Shown here: positions 9,508-18,541 of the stretch, in pieces
How the letters are laid out: the number at the start of each line of letters is the position of its first letter
How positions within the stretch are numbered: the first letter of the stretch is position 1
Source of the DNA: CAVPFA01 sp963703655
GTDB taxonomy: Bacteria; Actinomycetota; Acidimicrobiia; Acidimicrobiales; Bog-793
Length of the DNA stretch: 64,000 nt
Assembly (NCBI GenBank): GCA_963703655.1
Contig: CAVPFA010000006.1
Span: 372,001-436,000, forward strand
Reading direction: 5' to 3'
Notes under the pieces: generated by a model
The model's database searches: none
Told to the model about the DNA's origin: nothing
Seen by the model: only the letters and a program-made list of their open reading frames with translations
Program-made: the position numbers and the translations under genes

Positions 9508-10464
9508 TCAGAGCTCGCGGAGCAAGTCGACCCGCTCGGACAGATCGAGGGATCCCGTTCGTTCCGGCTCGTCCGGGAACGTCTCGAATGGCGCCAGCCA
9601 CAGCCGTGAGGTCGACTCCGCCACGCCCCGAGCGAGGCAGAGCGGCTTGCGGGTCGGGGCGGCAGCGATCTTCCCGAGTGCGGAGATGAGACCGGGCGGG
9701 TAGCGGGTGACGGACACTCCGGCGAGGTCGGCGAGGGCCTCACGGTCGGTGCCGGCAATTCTGTCCGACATGCGGGCCACGATCGGCACGTGGCGCCCGA
9801 ACGGGTCGAACGCAACAACGGCGATGGCTCCCGAGACGGTGTCGCCGCGCTTCAGGTGTGCGAGCTCGTGCGCAAGTACCGCCTCGAGCTCGATGCGGTC
9901 GAGCAGGTGGAGGAGCCCACTTGTGACGAGCACGACTCCGCGGTCCGGCGAGCGACCCACCGATATCGCGTTTGCGGCCGGATCGTCGAGCACCCGGATC
10001 TCGGCGGTCGGCAGCCCGAACACTGCGAACAAGCCTTCGGCGACGTCGACCAGGCGGGCGGCCTCGCCGGCCGACAGTGCCGCCGGGCGCCTCTCGGCGG
10101 TGACTACGGTTCCTCCGAGACGGCGCGCCAGCACGCTTGCCGAGCGCGCCCAAAGCACCGAGGCCGCAATCGCGATCAGGCCGGCCACGGCGATCCCAGC
10201 TATTAACAACGCGGTGAAGACGACTCCGAGGGCGATCAGCACCACGGCGAGGACGAGCGGCGCCACGAGTGCCAGGGCAGCCCTCCGCCGATTCGCGTGA
10301 GCCGCGTGCCGCCAGGCGCCGTCCCGGCGACGAGCCGCAGCGGCCAGCACGACCCGCGAGGCTTCGTATGCGGCCTGCTGCGCCTGCGCAGCTCGCCGTG
10401 CCCTTCCGTCGCCCTCGGGGCCACGGCGCTGCCGGCGGGTTCGATCCCTGGTTGCCGGAGCCAT
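9508..10464 (-). CDS. M48-family zinc metalloprotease, HtpX-like
   Basis: Membrane-anchored M48 peptidase, probably in membrane protein quality control. The 318-residue protein has an Arg/Ala-rich cytoplasmic N-terminus (1-60), two adjacent hydrophobic spans (about 62-106), and the catalytic HEXXH as H199-E200-L-A-H203. E242 (REALAD) is the likely third zinc ligand. It lies 9 bases after the pimA stop on the same strand, so co-transcription is likely. True HtpX usually has four spans, so this is HtpX-like rather than certain HtpX. Confidence 0.8.
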   Translation of the reverse strand: MAPATRDRTRRQRRGPEGDGRARRAAQAQQAAYEASRVVLAAAARRRDGAWRHAAHANRRRAALALVAPLVLAVVLIALGVVFTALLIAGIAVAGLIAIAASVLWARSASVLARRLGGTVVTAERRPAALSAGEAARLVDVAEGLFAVFGLPTAEIRVLDDPAANAISVGRSPDRGVVLVTSGLLHLLDRIELEAVLAHELAHLKRGDTVSGAIAVVAFDPFGRHVPIVARMSDRIAGTDREALADLAGVSVTRYPPGLISALGKIAAAPTRKPLCLARGVAESTSRLWLAPFETFPDEPERTGSLDLSERVDLLREL

Positions 10465-10473
10465 TTCTCGAGG

Positions 10474-11592
10474 CTACCCCGACCCAGGCGATCGACCGAG
10501 CCGGGCGTAGGTCTGACGGTAACTCTCGGCAATGTCGTCCATGTCGCATTCGGACGCGCGGCGCCTCCCCTTCTCGCGGCGCACCTCTCGTTCGACGTCG
10601 TCGAAAAGAACCGCACGGAGGCCGTGCGCGAGCTCGACCGGGTCGCCCGGAGCGACCAGGCGCGCTGCTCCGCCGGCTGCAAGCCGGTAACCGGGAAGGT
10701 CCGATGCCACGACGGCGGTCCCCGCTGCCATCGCCTCGAGCAGCACCACCCCGAAGGACTCACCTGAGAGCGAAGGCGCGGCGAAGACGTCCGCGCCGGC
10801 CAAACGGGCCGCCCGCTCCTCATCGCTGACGGGCCCGAGCCACTCGATTCGAGGATCCGAGGAGAACCGGCCCCGTAAGCGGCCGCCCTCAGGCCCGTCT
10901 CCCATCACCCACAGTCGCGTCTGAGCAGGCAGCAACTCGAAGGCCTCCAGCAACACTCCCAGCCCTTTACGTGGTTCGTGGCGGCCGACGAACGCCACTG
11001 TCGGCCCGACGCTCGGCCAAGGCGAGACCGAAGCGAGTCTGGCCGCCTCGACGCCGTTCGGGAGGATCCCGACATCGCCCGACATGTACCCGATACTGGC
11101 CCGCGCCGTGGCACGGGCCTCCTCGGACACCGCAAAAGCCGCGTCGAGCCGACGGGACCACGCCCCGACCAGGTGCCCGTAGGTGCGATAGGCGAGGTCG
11201 GTCCCGGAGCGATGAAACGTTCCCACGATGGGACGCGGCCCCGACATGACTGCAGCGAGCGACGGACCGGGAACGAGCGGCTCGTGAACGTGGACGATCT
11301 CAGGCGCGAGGTCCCGCAGGGCTGCGCGCGTGCGGGCCATCGTCGCCGGCCACGGCGAGACGGGGGCACGCGAACCGTTCACCGGCACACGGATGCCGGC
11401 GCCCACCCTGACAAAGACGGCGCCATCGAGAGCGGCAGCATCGAGCCGGCCGGGAACGCCGGATGCATCGGCCGGAGCGACGACAGCCACCTCGTCACCT
11501 CGCGATCTGAGCGCCCTCGCCAGGCCGAGCACTTGAGTCTGCACTCCACCGGGCACGGTGCAGCTGTAGGGGCAGACGATCGCGATCCGCAT
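10474..11592 (-). CDS. pimA: GT4 glycosyltransferase, PimA-like phosphatidylinositol mannosyltransferase
   Basis: PimA adds the first mannose from GDP-mannose to phosphatidylinositol on the inner membrane face. From ATG 11592 the protein (372 residues) begins MRIAIVCPYS and GGVQTQV, the typical PimA N-terminus. The C-terminal half shows GRHEPRKGLGVLLEA and the EX7E motif (ESFGVVLLE). An upstream in-frame extension to 11775 is Ala/Arg-rich and overlaps the divergent gene, so it is rejected. Neighbouring PIM acyltransferase and PI synthase genes support the PimA assignment over a generic GT4. Confidence 0.82.
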   Translation of the reverse strand: MRIAIVCPYSCTVPGGVQTQVLGLARALRSRGDEVAVVAPADASGVPGRLDAAALDGAVFVRVGAGIRVPVNGSRAPVSPWPATMARTRAALRDLAPEIVHVHEPLVPGPSLAAVMSGPRPIVGTFHRSGTDLAYRTYGHLVGAWSRRLDAAFAVSEEARATARASIGYMSGDVGILPNGVEAARLASVSPWPSVGPTVAFVGRHEPRKGLGVLLEAFELLPAQTRLWVMGDGPEGGRLRGRFSSDPRIEWLGPVSDEERAARLAGADVFAAPSLSGESFGVVLLEAMAAGTAVVASDLPGYRLAAGGAARLVAPGDPVELAHGLRAVLFDDVEREVRREKGRRRASECDMDDIAESYRQTYARLGRSPGSG

Positions 11593-11737
11593 CGCAAGCG
11601 ACGCTACCGGCGCGCGAACACCGGACGTAGGCCGGAGCCGAGCCCGGCAGGCGGCGCGGCTCGAGCCTGCCCTGGCGGCGACGTTGAGCAGACTGGCGGG
11701 GCGGGCGCGAGCGGCAGGGATCGAGTAGACCGGGACG

Positions 11738-12262
11738 GTGGCTGACGGACTCAGCTCCGAAGACCCTTTCGCCACCCCTTTGGAGGACCGCCGGCTCGAC
11801 CGGCGCTTTCGGGGCCGCCTCGTCGCCCCGGTGACGGTCTGGACGGCCGGATCAGAAGACCGGCGCGCCGGGTTGACCGTCTCGTCAGTCGTCGTCGCCG
11901 AAGGTGACCCCGCCGAGGTCTTTGGTCTGCTCGATCCCCTTTCGGACCTCTTCGACCTGCTCGTGGAGCGGGGAAGTTTCGTCGTCCATGTCCTGGAAGC
12001 TGGCGACCGACGACTTGCTGGGATGTTCGCAGGCGCCTATCCGGTCGACCCTTTCGAGGAGATCGTGACGGCAGTCGGCGACTTCGGCCCCGTCATCAGC
12101 GGCGCTCGTCACCTCCTCGGCTGCAAGCTCACCGGATCTGAGGAGGTGGGCTTCCAGATGCTCGTACGAGGGCACATAGAGGAGCTCGCGCTGGGGGAAG
12201 ACACCGGGCAACCACTCGTCCGCTACCGCGGCCGGTACCGCAAGCTCTCAGAAGAGGGCTGA
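11738..12262 (+). CDS. Flavin reductase-like domain protein
   Basis: The 174-residue protein resembles the flavin reductase-like split-barrel family (flavin-binding oxidoreductases and FMN reductases). It has the N-terminal beta barrel with APVTVWTAG and AGLTVSSVVVAEGDP, a central LVERGSFVVHVLEAGDRRLAGMF segment and a C-terminal HLLGCKLTG strand region. Substrate unknown. It is transcribed opposite to pimA and followed by a hairpin (12275-12291), so it is a one-gene unit dropped between pimA and the PIM acyltransferase. GTG start at 11738. Confidence 0.7.
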   Translation: MADGLSSEDPFATPLEDRRLDRRFRGRLVAPVTVWTAGSEDRRAGLTVSSVVVAEGDPAEVFGLLDPLSDLFDLLVERGSFVVHVLEAGDRRLAGMFAGAYPVDPFEEIVTAVGDFGPVISGARHLLGCKLTGSEEVGFQMLVRGHIEELALGEDTGQPLVRYRGRYRKLSEEG

Positions 12263-12274
12263 GAACGGGCCAGT

Positions 12275-12291
12275 CTTGGGCCTCACCCAAG
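12275..12291 (+). terminator. Hairpin after the flavin reductase gene
   Basis: CTTGGG, five-base loop CCTCA, CCCAAG form a perfect 6-bp stem 12 bases after the stop at 12262, followed by an AT-rich stretch. It overlaps the edge of the inverted repeat in front of the VapBC genes, so terminator and operator are packed together. Confidence 0.45.
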
Positions 12292-12312
12292 TATATACGC
12301 GTTGGATATACT
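12290..12312 (+). promoter_or_regulatory. Inverted repeat upstream of vapBC, likely autoregulatory operator
   Basis: AGTATAT, nine bases, ATATACT form a perfect 7-bp inverted repeat in an AT-rich island of otherwise GC-rich DNA, 46 bases before the antitoxin start. VapBC complexes usually repress their own promoter through such repeats, so this is the expected operator; it may also hold the -10 region. Confidence 0.6.
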
Positions 12313-12357
12313 CGAGAGAGGATCCCTTGCACTACGTCGGAAGGAGAAGGAGGAGTC

Positions 12358-12570
12358 GTGGCCAAGACGCTCATCGACATCGACGAGGGCCTGCTCGAAC
12401 GGGCACGGGCCACCCTCGGTCCCAACACCACGAAGAAGGACGCAGTCAACACTGCTTTGTCGAAGTTGGTAAGGCTGCACGATCAGCGTGAAACCATCGA
12501 CTGGATCATCGCAACAGATCCGGTCGCCGATCTCCGTGACCCCGAGGTTCGGGCCGCCGCCCGCCGGTGA
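12358..12570 (+). CDS. vapB: VapB-type antitoxin
   Basis: The 70-residue protein has the ribbon-helix-helix N-terminus (AKTLIDIDEGLLERARATLG, with TTKKDAVNTALSKLV as the helices) of the VapB family that binds DNA and neutralises a PIN toxin, plus an acidic/Arg C-terminal tail for toxin wrapping (DWIIATDPVADLRD). GTG start at 12358 is preceded by a strong AAGGAGAAGGAGG ribosome site. The stop overlaps the toxin start (GTGA). Confidence 0.85.
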   Translation: MAKTLIDIDEGLLERARATLGPNTTKKDAVNTALSKLVRLHDQRETIDWIIATDPVADLRDPEVRAAARR

Positions 12571-12992
12571 GCCGCTATCTGGTCGACAACAGCGTCCTGC
12601 AGCGTCTGCCCCGAAGCCTCGAAGCGCAGTCGGCCATCACCGCCATCCTCGACGCTGAACACGAACTGTGCTGCTGCGCGCTCACCTTGGATGAGTTCGC
12701 GTTCAGCGCACGATCTGCCGCCGAGCACGACGAAGGTTCGCGCCGCCTGCGCACCTCCTTCCTGTACTTGCCCAACTCACCGCACACCGACCAGATCGTC
12801 ATCGACATCCGGACCGCTCTCTGGCAAACCGGCAAGGGCCGCGCCGCGGGTGTTATCGACGTCGCCATCGCCGCAACTGCTGTGTCTTTCGGCGCGGCGG
12901 TTCTGCACTACGACAGTGACTTCGACCACATCGCTGACGCCTATCCGAAGTTCATAGCGCAATGGGTAGTGCCACGCGGAACGATCGACTGA
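12567..12992 (+). CDS. vapC: VapC-type PIN-domain toxin
   Basis: PIN-domain ribonuclease toxin of 141 residues. The acidic active-site set is visible: D7 (YLVDNS), E43 (LTLDEFA), D98 (GVIDVAIAA) and D116/D118 (HYDSDFDHIA). It starts at GTG 12567, overlapping the antitoxin stop, so the pair is translationally coupled. The target RNA cannot be told from sequence. The pair sits between pimA and the PIM acyltransferase gene, on the opposite strand. Confidence 0.87.
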   Translation: MSRYLVDNSVLQRLPRSLEAQSAITAILDAEHELCCCALTLDEFAFSARSAAEHDEGSRRLRTSFLYLPNSPHTDQIVIDIRTALWQTGKGRAAGVIDVAIAATAVSFGAAVLHYDSDFDHIADAYPKFIAQWVVPRGTID

Positions 12993-13019
12993 ATCGCCAC
13001 TCCGGCAGGGCCACAGCTC

Positions 13020-13037
13020 AGGGCTCTTCGAGGCCCT
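13020..13037. terminator. Weak hairpin between convergent vapC and the acyltransferase
   Basis: AGGGC and GCCCT flank the sequence TCTTCGAG, giving a short stem between convergent genes. No T-run. Function inferred from position. Confidence 0.3.
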
Positions 13038-13073
13038 CCTGGCAAGCCTGAGAGCGCCATAAAGAAACGCGTC

Positions 13074-13976
13074 TCAGAGGCCCCGTTGTCGGTCAGACGG
13101 CCAGTTCGGCTGGAACAGATGCCACTGCTCGGGCGCCAGGCGGATCAGATCCTCGAGAGCGCGCGCCAATTCCTCGGTGAGACGTTGCACGTCCGGGCGC
13201 AGCCGGCCGGTGCGCGTCGAGTCGAGAGGGGGCTGTAGCACCGTGTGATAACGGCCATGGGGCCGCTGGTAGATGGCGCACGGCATGAGGGGAGCGCCCG
13301 ACCGCAGGGCCAGAAGTGCCGGCCCTGCCGGAATCGTCGTCGTTTCTCCGAAGAGCTCGACTTCAAGGCCGTTACCGGCAAGGTCGCGGTCTGCCAGCAA
13401 TCCGACGACTCGCCCCGCTCGCAACGTCTCCAGGAGCCTGACGGTGGTGTCCGGACCTGGCGGCAGCACGGTGAGCCCGAGAGCGGCCCGCTGCGACGTG
13501 AACCAATCGAAGAGCTCGGGTGGCTCGAGCAGCTCGCCGACGGTGGTCATCGGGTAGCCCTGTTGGGCCAGCCATCGCCCCCCGTACTCCCACGAGCCGA
13601 CGTGGGGAAGGGCGATCACCACGCCGCGGCCCCTCGCCATCTCCTCACGGAAGCGCTCGAACCCCTCGATGCTGAACGTCGACTCGATCTGGTCCGAGCG
13701 CAGCACCCCCACCCTTGCGGCCTCCACCCAGTAGCGCGCGTACGACCTGAACGCCTCGGCTACGACACGCTCGACGGTCGCCTCGTCGACGCCGGGCCCG
13801 AGCACTCGTCCCAAGTTGCGGCGCAACAGTGGCCGCTTGCCGCGCCACACCTCGGACATCGTGAGGCCGGCGATCGTCGCGACGCTGCCGGCAACCCGGC
13901 GCGGAACAACCTGTAGCACCCCCGCCAGGCCTCGGTAAGTGAGATACGAGGCCCACTGGCGTGGCGTCGCCATCAC
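13074..13976 (-). CDS. LpxL/HtrB-family acyltransferase, likely PIM acyltransferase PatA
   Basis: Membrane-associated acyltransferase of the lysophospholipid/lauroyl acyltransferase superfamily. The 300-residue protein has the catalytic-type motif LPHVGSWEYGG (around residue 125) and LLADRDLAGNG further on. Gene context (next to PI synthase, two genes from pimA, same order as Rv2611c) points to acylation of phosphatidylinositol mannosides. Start ATG at 13976 (or the next ATG). Separated from the PI synthase stop by about 40 bases. Confidence 0.8.
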   Translation of the reverse strand: MMATPRQWASYLTYRGLAGVLQVVPRRVAGSVATIAGLTMSEVWRGKRPLLRRNLGRVLGPGVDEATVERVVAEAFRSYARYWVEAARVGVLRSDQIESTFSIEGFERFREEMARGRGVVIALPHVGSWEYGGRWLAQQGYPMTTVGELLEPPELFDWFTSQRAALGLTVLPPGPDTTVRLLETLRAGRVVGLLADRDLAGNGLEVELFGETTTIPAGPALLALRSGAPLMPCAIYQRPHGRYHTVLQPPLDSTRTGRLRPDVQRLTEELARALEDLIRLAPEQWHLFQPNWPSDRQRGL

Positions 13977-14017
13977 CCGCTGCCCGAGGCTTCCCGACCT
14001 GAAGACGACAGCTGTTG

Positions 14018-14992
14018 TCAGCTATCGGTCCCGGGGTGCCTGCTCCGCGTCGATCGGGTCTTGAGGCTGCGCCGCTCCGACCAGGGGCCGCTGCGCCGAT
14101 CCGCCCCGGCACGACGAGCGCCCGAGCGCTCGGTGGCGAGAACCCGGCGCAGCCGCACGCCGAGCGGTTCAATCCGACGCCGTGCACGGAGCCGGCTCGG
14201 CGTGGTCGCGCGGCGCCTCGTCCCGCTCGAGCGCGGCTGACGCCACGACTGCCAGCGCGACTCGACTCGCCCGCGGCGCCACGGCACACGGACGGCCTCG
14301 GGGGTCGTCGTCTCGCGGCTCGCCTGCCGCCAGACCTTCGCAAATCGCTGCAACGCCGTGAACACCGACAATGCGAGCAGAAGGCTGAGGATGGGCACCA
14401 GGATCACGTGGAGGGCCAAGGCGATACCCAGCAGGATGAGCCGTTCGGCTCGTTCCATGAGACCACCCTTGGCGTCGTAGCCGAGAGACTCCGCCTTGGC
14501 CCGCTCATAGGAGATGACCGCACTGACGCCGAGAATCGCGAACGGCAACATCGCCAGGCGCGGGTCTTTTCCCGATGCGAGGTACCACGCCATGCCGCCG
14601 AAGATGAAGCCGTCGGCCACGCGGTCCGCGACCGAGTCGAAGAACGCTCCCCGCTTGGAGGCGGTGCCGGCAGCCTTCGCGACGACGCCGTCGAGCGTGT
14701 CCATGAGGCCGCCCACTGTGAGCAGCACCACGCCGATCCAAAAACGCCCGAGCCCGATGGTCACACCGGTAACTGCCGCGAGAAGGATGCCGACCACGGT
14801 GACCTGATTCGCGGTTACGCCGAGGCGCACCAGTCCTGCGCCAATGCCGAAGCCGTTACGGATGCCCCGATGGGGCGTTGCCACCGTCTCCACCTCTCGG
14901 GGGACGGGCTCAGTGGCCTCCACGTCGTGGTCGTCAGCGGGGGCATCTTCCTTGTCGCTCGCCGCTGACTGGCCCCGATGGCCGTCGATCAT
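14018..14992 (-). CDS. CDP-alcohol phosphatidyltransferase, likely phosphatidylinositol(-phosphate) synthase
   Basis: Integral membrane enzyme joining CDP-diacylglycerol to an inositol-type alcohol. The signature DxxDGxxA...G...D...D appears as MDTLDGVVAKAAG, then RGAFFDSVADR, and the 'YERAKAESLGYDAKGGL' loop typical of the PI-synthase group follows. The hydrophobic core ends near residue 215. The last about 95 residues are an Arg-rich tail not typical of the family (mycobacterial homologue about 217 residues). An alternative frame after about 14290 would end near 14172, so the tail may reflect another indel. Identity as inositol enzyme rests on context with pimA and patA. Confidence 0.8.
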   Translation of the reverse strand: MIDGHRGQSAASDKEDAPADDHDVEATEPVPREVETVATPHRGIRNGFGIGAGLVRLGVTANQVTVVGILLAAVTGVTIGLGRFWIGVVLLTVGGLMDTLDGVVAKAAGTASKRGAFFDSVADRVADGFIFGGMAWYLASGKDPRLAMLPFAILGVSAVISYERAKAESLGYDAKGGLMERAERLILLGIALALHVILVPILSLLLALSVFTALQRFAKVWRQASRETTTPEAVRVPWRRGRVESRWQSWRQPRSSGTRRRATTPSRLRARRRIEPLGVRLRRVLATERSGARRAGADRRSGPWSERRSLKTRSTRSRHPGTDS

Positions 14993-15202
14993 GTTGCTCC
15001 TGTCTGGCGTTCACCGCACTCGAAAATGACGACCACGCAGCTCACGCGGCCCTCACCCTCGGCTCATAAGGATACCAGAGCCGTTCGCCGATCCCCTGGC
15101 CTCCTCCTGCGGCCCACGCGCCCGGTAGGCTCGCAGCCTGTCCAAGAGCTTGCCGACCGTTCACCCGCGGGTGAAGCCGGTCGCGGGAAGTGAGGTGGCG
15201 AC

Positions 15203-17268
15203 GTGAACACAGTGCCGTCCGCGAGGATCCGCAACGTCGCGCTGATCGGTCACGGGGGCTCGGGCAAGACGACGCTGGCCGAAGCGCTGCTCGTGGCCGG
15301 CGGAGTCCTGACTCGGGCCGGGCGGACAGAGGATGGCACGACGGTGTGCGACTTCGAGCCCGAGGAGGTCAAGAGGCGGATCTCGGTCTCGTTGGCACTG
15401 GCTCCGTTTCTCTTCGAGGACTGCAAGATCAATGTCATCGACACGCCGGGATATGCCGACTTCATCGCCGAGGTCGAAGCGGGCCTGTCGGTCGCCGACC
15501 TCGCCGTGCTCGTCGTGAGCGCCGTCGAGGGTGTCGAGGTCCAGTCGGAGGAGACCTGGCGGCTCGCTGCCGAGCTCGGCGTCCCGCGGCTCGTCTTCGT
15601 CAACAAGCTCGACCGAGAGCGCGCCGACTTCGAAAGGACGCTCGACCAGCTGCGCGATCGTTTCGGCTCGGGCATCGCACCCCTGGAGCTGCCCATCGGC
15701 CGCGAGGCCGAGTTCGACGGCATCGCGGACCTCCTTACCGACACCGCCATCACCTACAGCGCCGGCAAGTCCACGACGGGGTCGATCCCCGACGAAATGT
15801 CGGAGCTCGAATCGCGTGTGCGGGAGGCCTTGATCGAGGGGATCGTCGTCGCCGACGACGAGATGATGGAGCGGTACCTCGAAGGTGAGGTGCCCTCGAC
15901 CAAGGAGCTGGAGGCCACGCTCGCCCATGGGGTGGCCGCCGCGACGGTGTTCCCCGTGGTGTGCGGGTCGGCGCTCACCGGCGTCGGCATCGACCGCCTC
16001 GCGTCACTGATCTGCGAGATCGGGCCGAGCCCGCTCGACCGACCGAGGTTCACGGTCCGGGCGGGCGGCGACACGATCGAGCTGATCGCGCGATCCCGAC
16101 GGGCAGCCGCTCGCCCGCGTGTTCAAGACGATCGCCGACCCCTTCGTCGGTCGGATCTCGCTGATGGAGGTTCTCTCCGGGACACTGCGACCGGACATGA
16201 CCCTTTACGACAGCCGCAACCACGCCGAGGAGAAGCTGCACGCCCTTCAAGTCATGCGGGGCAAGGAGACCCATCCCACCTCCCTCGCCCCCGCGGGCGA
16301 CATCGTCGCCATCGCGAAGCTGAGCGGCGTCCTGACGGGCGACACGTTGGCGCCGAAAAGCCAGCCCGTCGTGGCGGAGGGACCGAGGATCCCGACGGCC
16401 GTGCTGTCGATCAGCCGTGCACCCGAAGGCCAAAGGTGACGAGGACAAGCTGATGACGGCGATCCACCGGCTCCAGGAGGAGGACCCCGCTCTGCTCGTG
16501 CGCCGCGACGACGAGACGCACCAGACCGTGCTTTCCGGAATGGGCGACACGCACCTCCAGATCGTTTGCGAGAAGCTGAGCCGCAAGTTCGGAGTGGCGG
16601 TCGAGACCGAGCCTGTCCAGGTCCCCTACCGCGAGACCATCACCAAGGCCGCCGAAGCAGAGGGCAAGTACAAGAAACAGACCGGGGGGCACGGACAGTT
16701 CGGGGTGGCCAACTTGCGCGTCGAGCCGCTCGAGAGAGGCGAGGGCTTCGTCTTCGTGGACGCGATCGTCGGCGGTGCGATCCCCCGCCAATTCATCCCC
16801 GCGGTCGAAAAGGGCGTACAGGAGGCGATGACAATGGGGGGCCATTTCGGCTACCCGGTCGTCGATGTGCGCGTCACGTGCTTCGATGGCAAATACCACT
16901 CGGTCGACTCGTCGGAGATGAGCTTCAAGATGGCCGCGTCGATCGGATTCAAGGAGGCGCTGGCACAGGCCGGCCCGGTGATCTTGGAGCCGGTTTCTCG
17001 GCTTGAGGTGGCGGTGCCTGCCGCCTATCAGGGCGACATCCTGGGTGATCTCAACTCGCGGCGGGGCCGGGTGCTCGGCACCGAGGCCGGAGAGCGAGGT
17101 GAGCAGGTCGTGATCGCGCTGGTGCCGACCTCGGAGATCCGGCGCTACGCCACCGACCTCCGCTCACTGACGGGCGGGCGTGGTCGCTTCACTGTGCGCC
17201 ACGATCACCACGAGGTCGTGCCGGCGCAGATCGCCGAGAAGCTCGCGAAACAGGCCGCCTCCGCGTAG
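15203..17268 (+). CDS. EF-G-like translational GTPase (EF-G2 type), two frame breaks
   Basis: Homologue of elongation factor G of the EF-G2 (FusA2-like) group. The first frame carries the P-loop GHGGSGKTTL, DTPGYADF and NKLD. Near 16090 it changes frame to a segment with DPDGQPLARVFKTIADPFVGRIS (read in parts), and near 16418 to a third frame with PKAKGDEDKLMTAI and the C-terminal domains IV/V (KKQTGGHGQFG). Each change fits one extra base. Read across, the product is about 685 residues, the normal EF-G size. GTG start 15203. It stands alone on the plus strand within a minus-strand block. Physiological role of EF-G2 proteins is poorly known. Confidence 0.85.
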
Positions 17269-17290
17269 GGTTCAGCCCGCTGCGTTTTGC

Positions 17291-18028
17291 TCAGCCCGAC
17301 AGCGAGCTCCAGGCAGCAGCGACCTCCCGGCTGCCGGTGAGGTCCAGGACCTCCAGCGGTCGCCGGTTCCAGCTGAACAAGTACAGGTCCGAGGCGGAAC
17401 CGACCACGACGGCGTCTGCTGGTCCCCTGCCCTCCCTCCAGCGCAGGTGGCCGCCAACGACTTCGACCGTCCAAGCCGCCCGGTCGTCCGCGCAAGCGAG
17501 ACACAGCACCCCGCCAAGCGACGCCTCCGGTGCCTCGGGCACATCGGTCGCAAGGTGGACGCCGAGCCACTCGTCGATGCCGTCGACCGCGAGCTCCCGG
17601 TCGATCGGAGCCGGCGAGCCAACCGCGAACGTGGCGTCGTAGCGGTGCACCGCCGACTCCAGCGCCATGCGCCTCGCGACCCAGCGAGCCGTGAGGTCCG
17701 TTCCCGACCAATTCCAGCACGGCTCGGCCGGGTCCCGGTCGCCGAGCGCCTCCTGCAGCTTGGCACGGGCCTCCTCGAACCAACTCATTAGGTCGGACCC
17801 GGGCGGCACGCCCGAGGCTGCCTCGGTCCTGGCTCCCGGCGATGCGGTTTCGAGCTGAGCGCGCCAGAACGTGAAGACGTCGCCCAAGTGCGCGACCAGG
17901 TCCGAAAAACGCCAGCCGGGGCAGGTCGGGACGAGAACCTCGAGCGCCTCGTCGCTGGCGTCGAAGATGAGCTCGCACTCGCGCGTGAGCGCCGCGAGGT
18001 GCGACGCGTAATCGAGGCGATGATCTGT
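17291..18028 (-). CDS. Maleylpyruvate isomerase/DinB-like mycothiol-dependent family protein
   Basis: The protein resembles actinobacterial mycothiol-dependent maleylpyruvate isomerase-type proteins: N-terminal four-helix DinB-like domain with the PTCPGWRFSDLVAHLGDVFTFW motif region (read in pieces) and a histidine in ALESAVHRYDA, then a C-terminal domain of mixed strands. These enzymes use mycothiol for isomerisation or thiol transfer; the substrate here is unknown. GTG 18028 is preferred (about 245 residues); ATG 18055 would overlap the upstream gene. An MshC-like gene at 21.3 kb suggests the cell makes mycothiol. Confidence 0.72.
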   Translation of the reverse strand, partial: TDHRLDYASHLAALTRECELIFDASDEALEVLVPTCPGWRFSDLVAHLGDVFTFWRAQLETASPGARTEAASGVPPGSDLMSWFEEARAKLQEALGDRDPAEPCWNWSGTDLTARWVARRMALESAVHRYDATFAVGSPAPIDRELAVDGIDEWLGVHLATDVPEAPEASLGGVLCLACADDRAAWTVEVVGGHLRWREGRGPADAVVVGSASDLYLFSWNRRPLEVLDLTGSREVAAAWSSLSG

Positions 18029-18035
18029 CACGGCC

Positions 18036-18541
18036 TCAGTCTTGTCCGGGGCCGGCATCGCCCAGAGTGCGGCGGAAGGCTTGGTCCGGGCCTCGAGCGA
18101 CCGCCCGCGGGTTCGTCTCAACTACGTCGGGGTTACCCCCGCTCAGGCGCTCGGCCGCGGCTGAGATCTCGCGTACCGTCTCCGCCGGATCGGCCACCTC
18201 GACGACCACGAACCGAAAGCGCTGTCCTGAGCATTCGATGAGCACCGCGTTGCGGCCGACCCCGATCGACCAGAACGACCAGCCGTCGAGGCCGTGATAG
18301 ACGCCGAGTCGCCACACGCCCGAGCCGTGCTTGCGCCACTGGCGAAGGCCGGTCTTCACGTGCGCCCCGCGAGCGGGTCGTGATCGATCCGGACGATCGA
18401 CGCGAGCGGAAACATCACGCTGCCCTTTGTCGCAAGGATCTTGCGCCAACCGTTCAGCCGGACGGCGACATGATCGCCCTCCACGCCGCAGGCCGCCCAG
18501 ACCATCGGCCGGCGGCGGCCGGCCGCCGGCGCCAGGTTCAT
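18036..18541 (-). CDS. Small conserved-looking protein coupled to HIT gene, one frame break
   Basis: ATG 18541 overlaps the HIT stop (ATGA). The first frame (VAVRLNGWRKILATKGSVMFPL) ends prematurely at 18356. Adding one base to the GGGG run near 18366 joins it to GAHVKTGLRQWRKHGSG, YHGLDGWSFWSIGVGRNAVLIE and RFRFVVVEVADPAETV. Read across, it is a protein of about 168 residues of mostly beta strands with one C-terminal helix, looking like a small PH-like or lipocalin-like fold. No family recognised with confidence and no function assigned. Confidence 0.55.

Noticed and set aside
15203..17268. Main EF-G (fusA)
   Set aside because: N-terminal motifs and isolated location match the EF-G2 group; the main fusA normally sits in the str operon with ribosomal protein genes, which are absent here.
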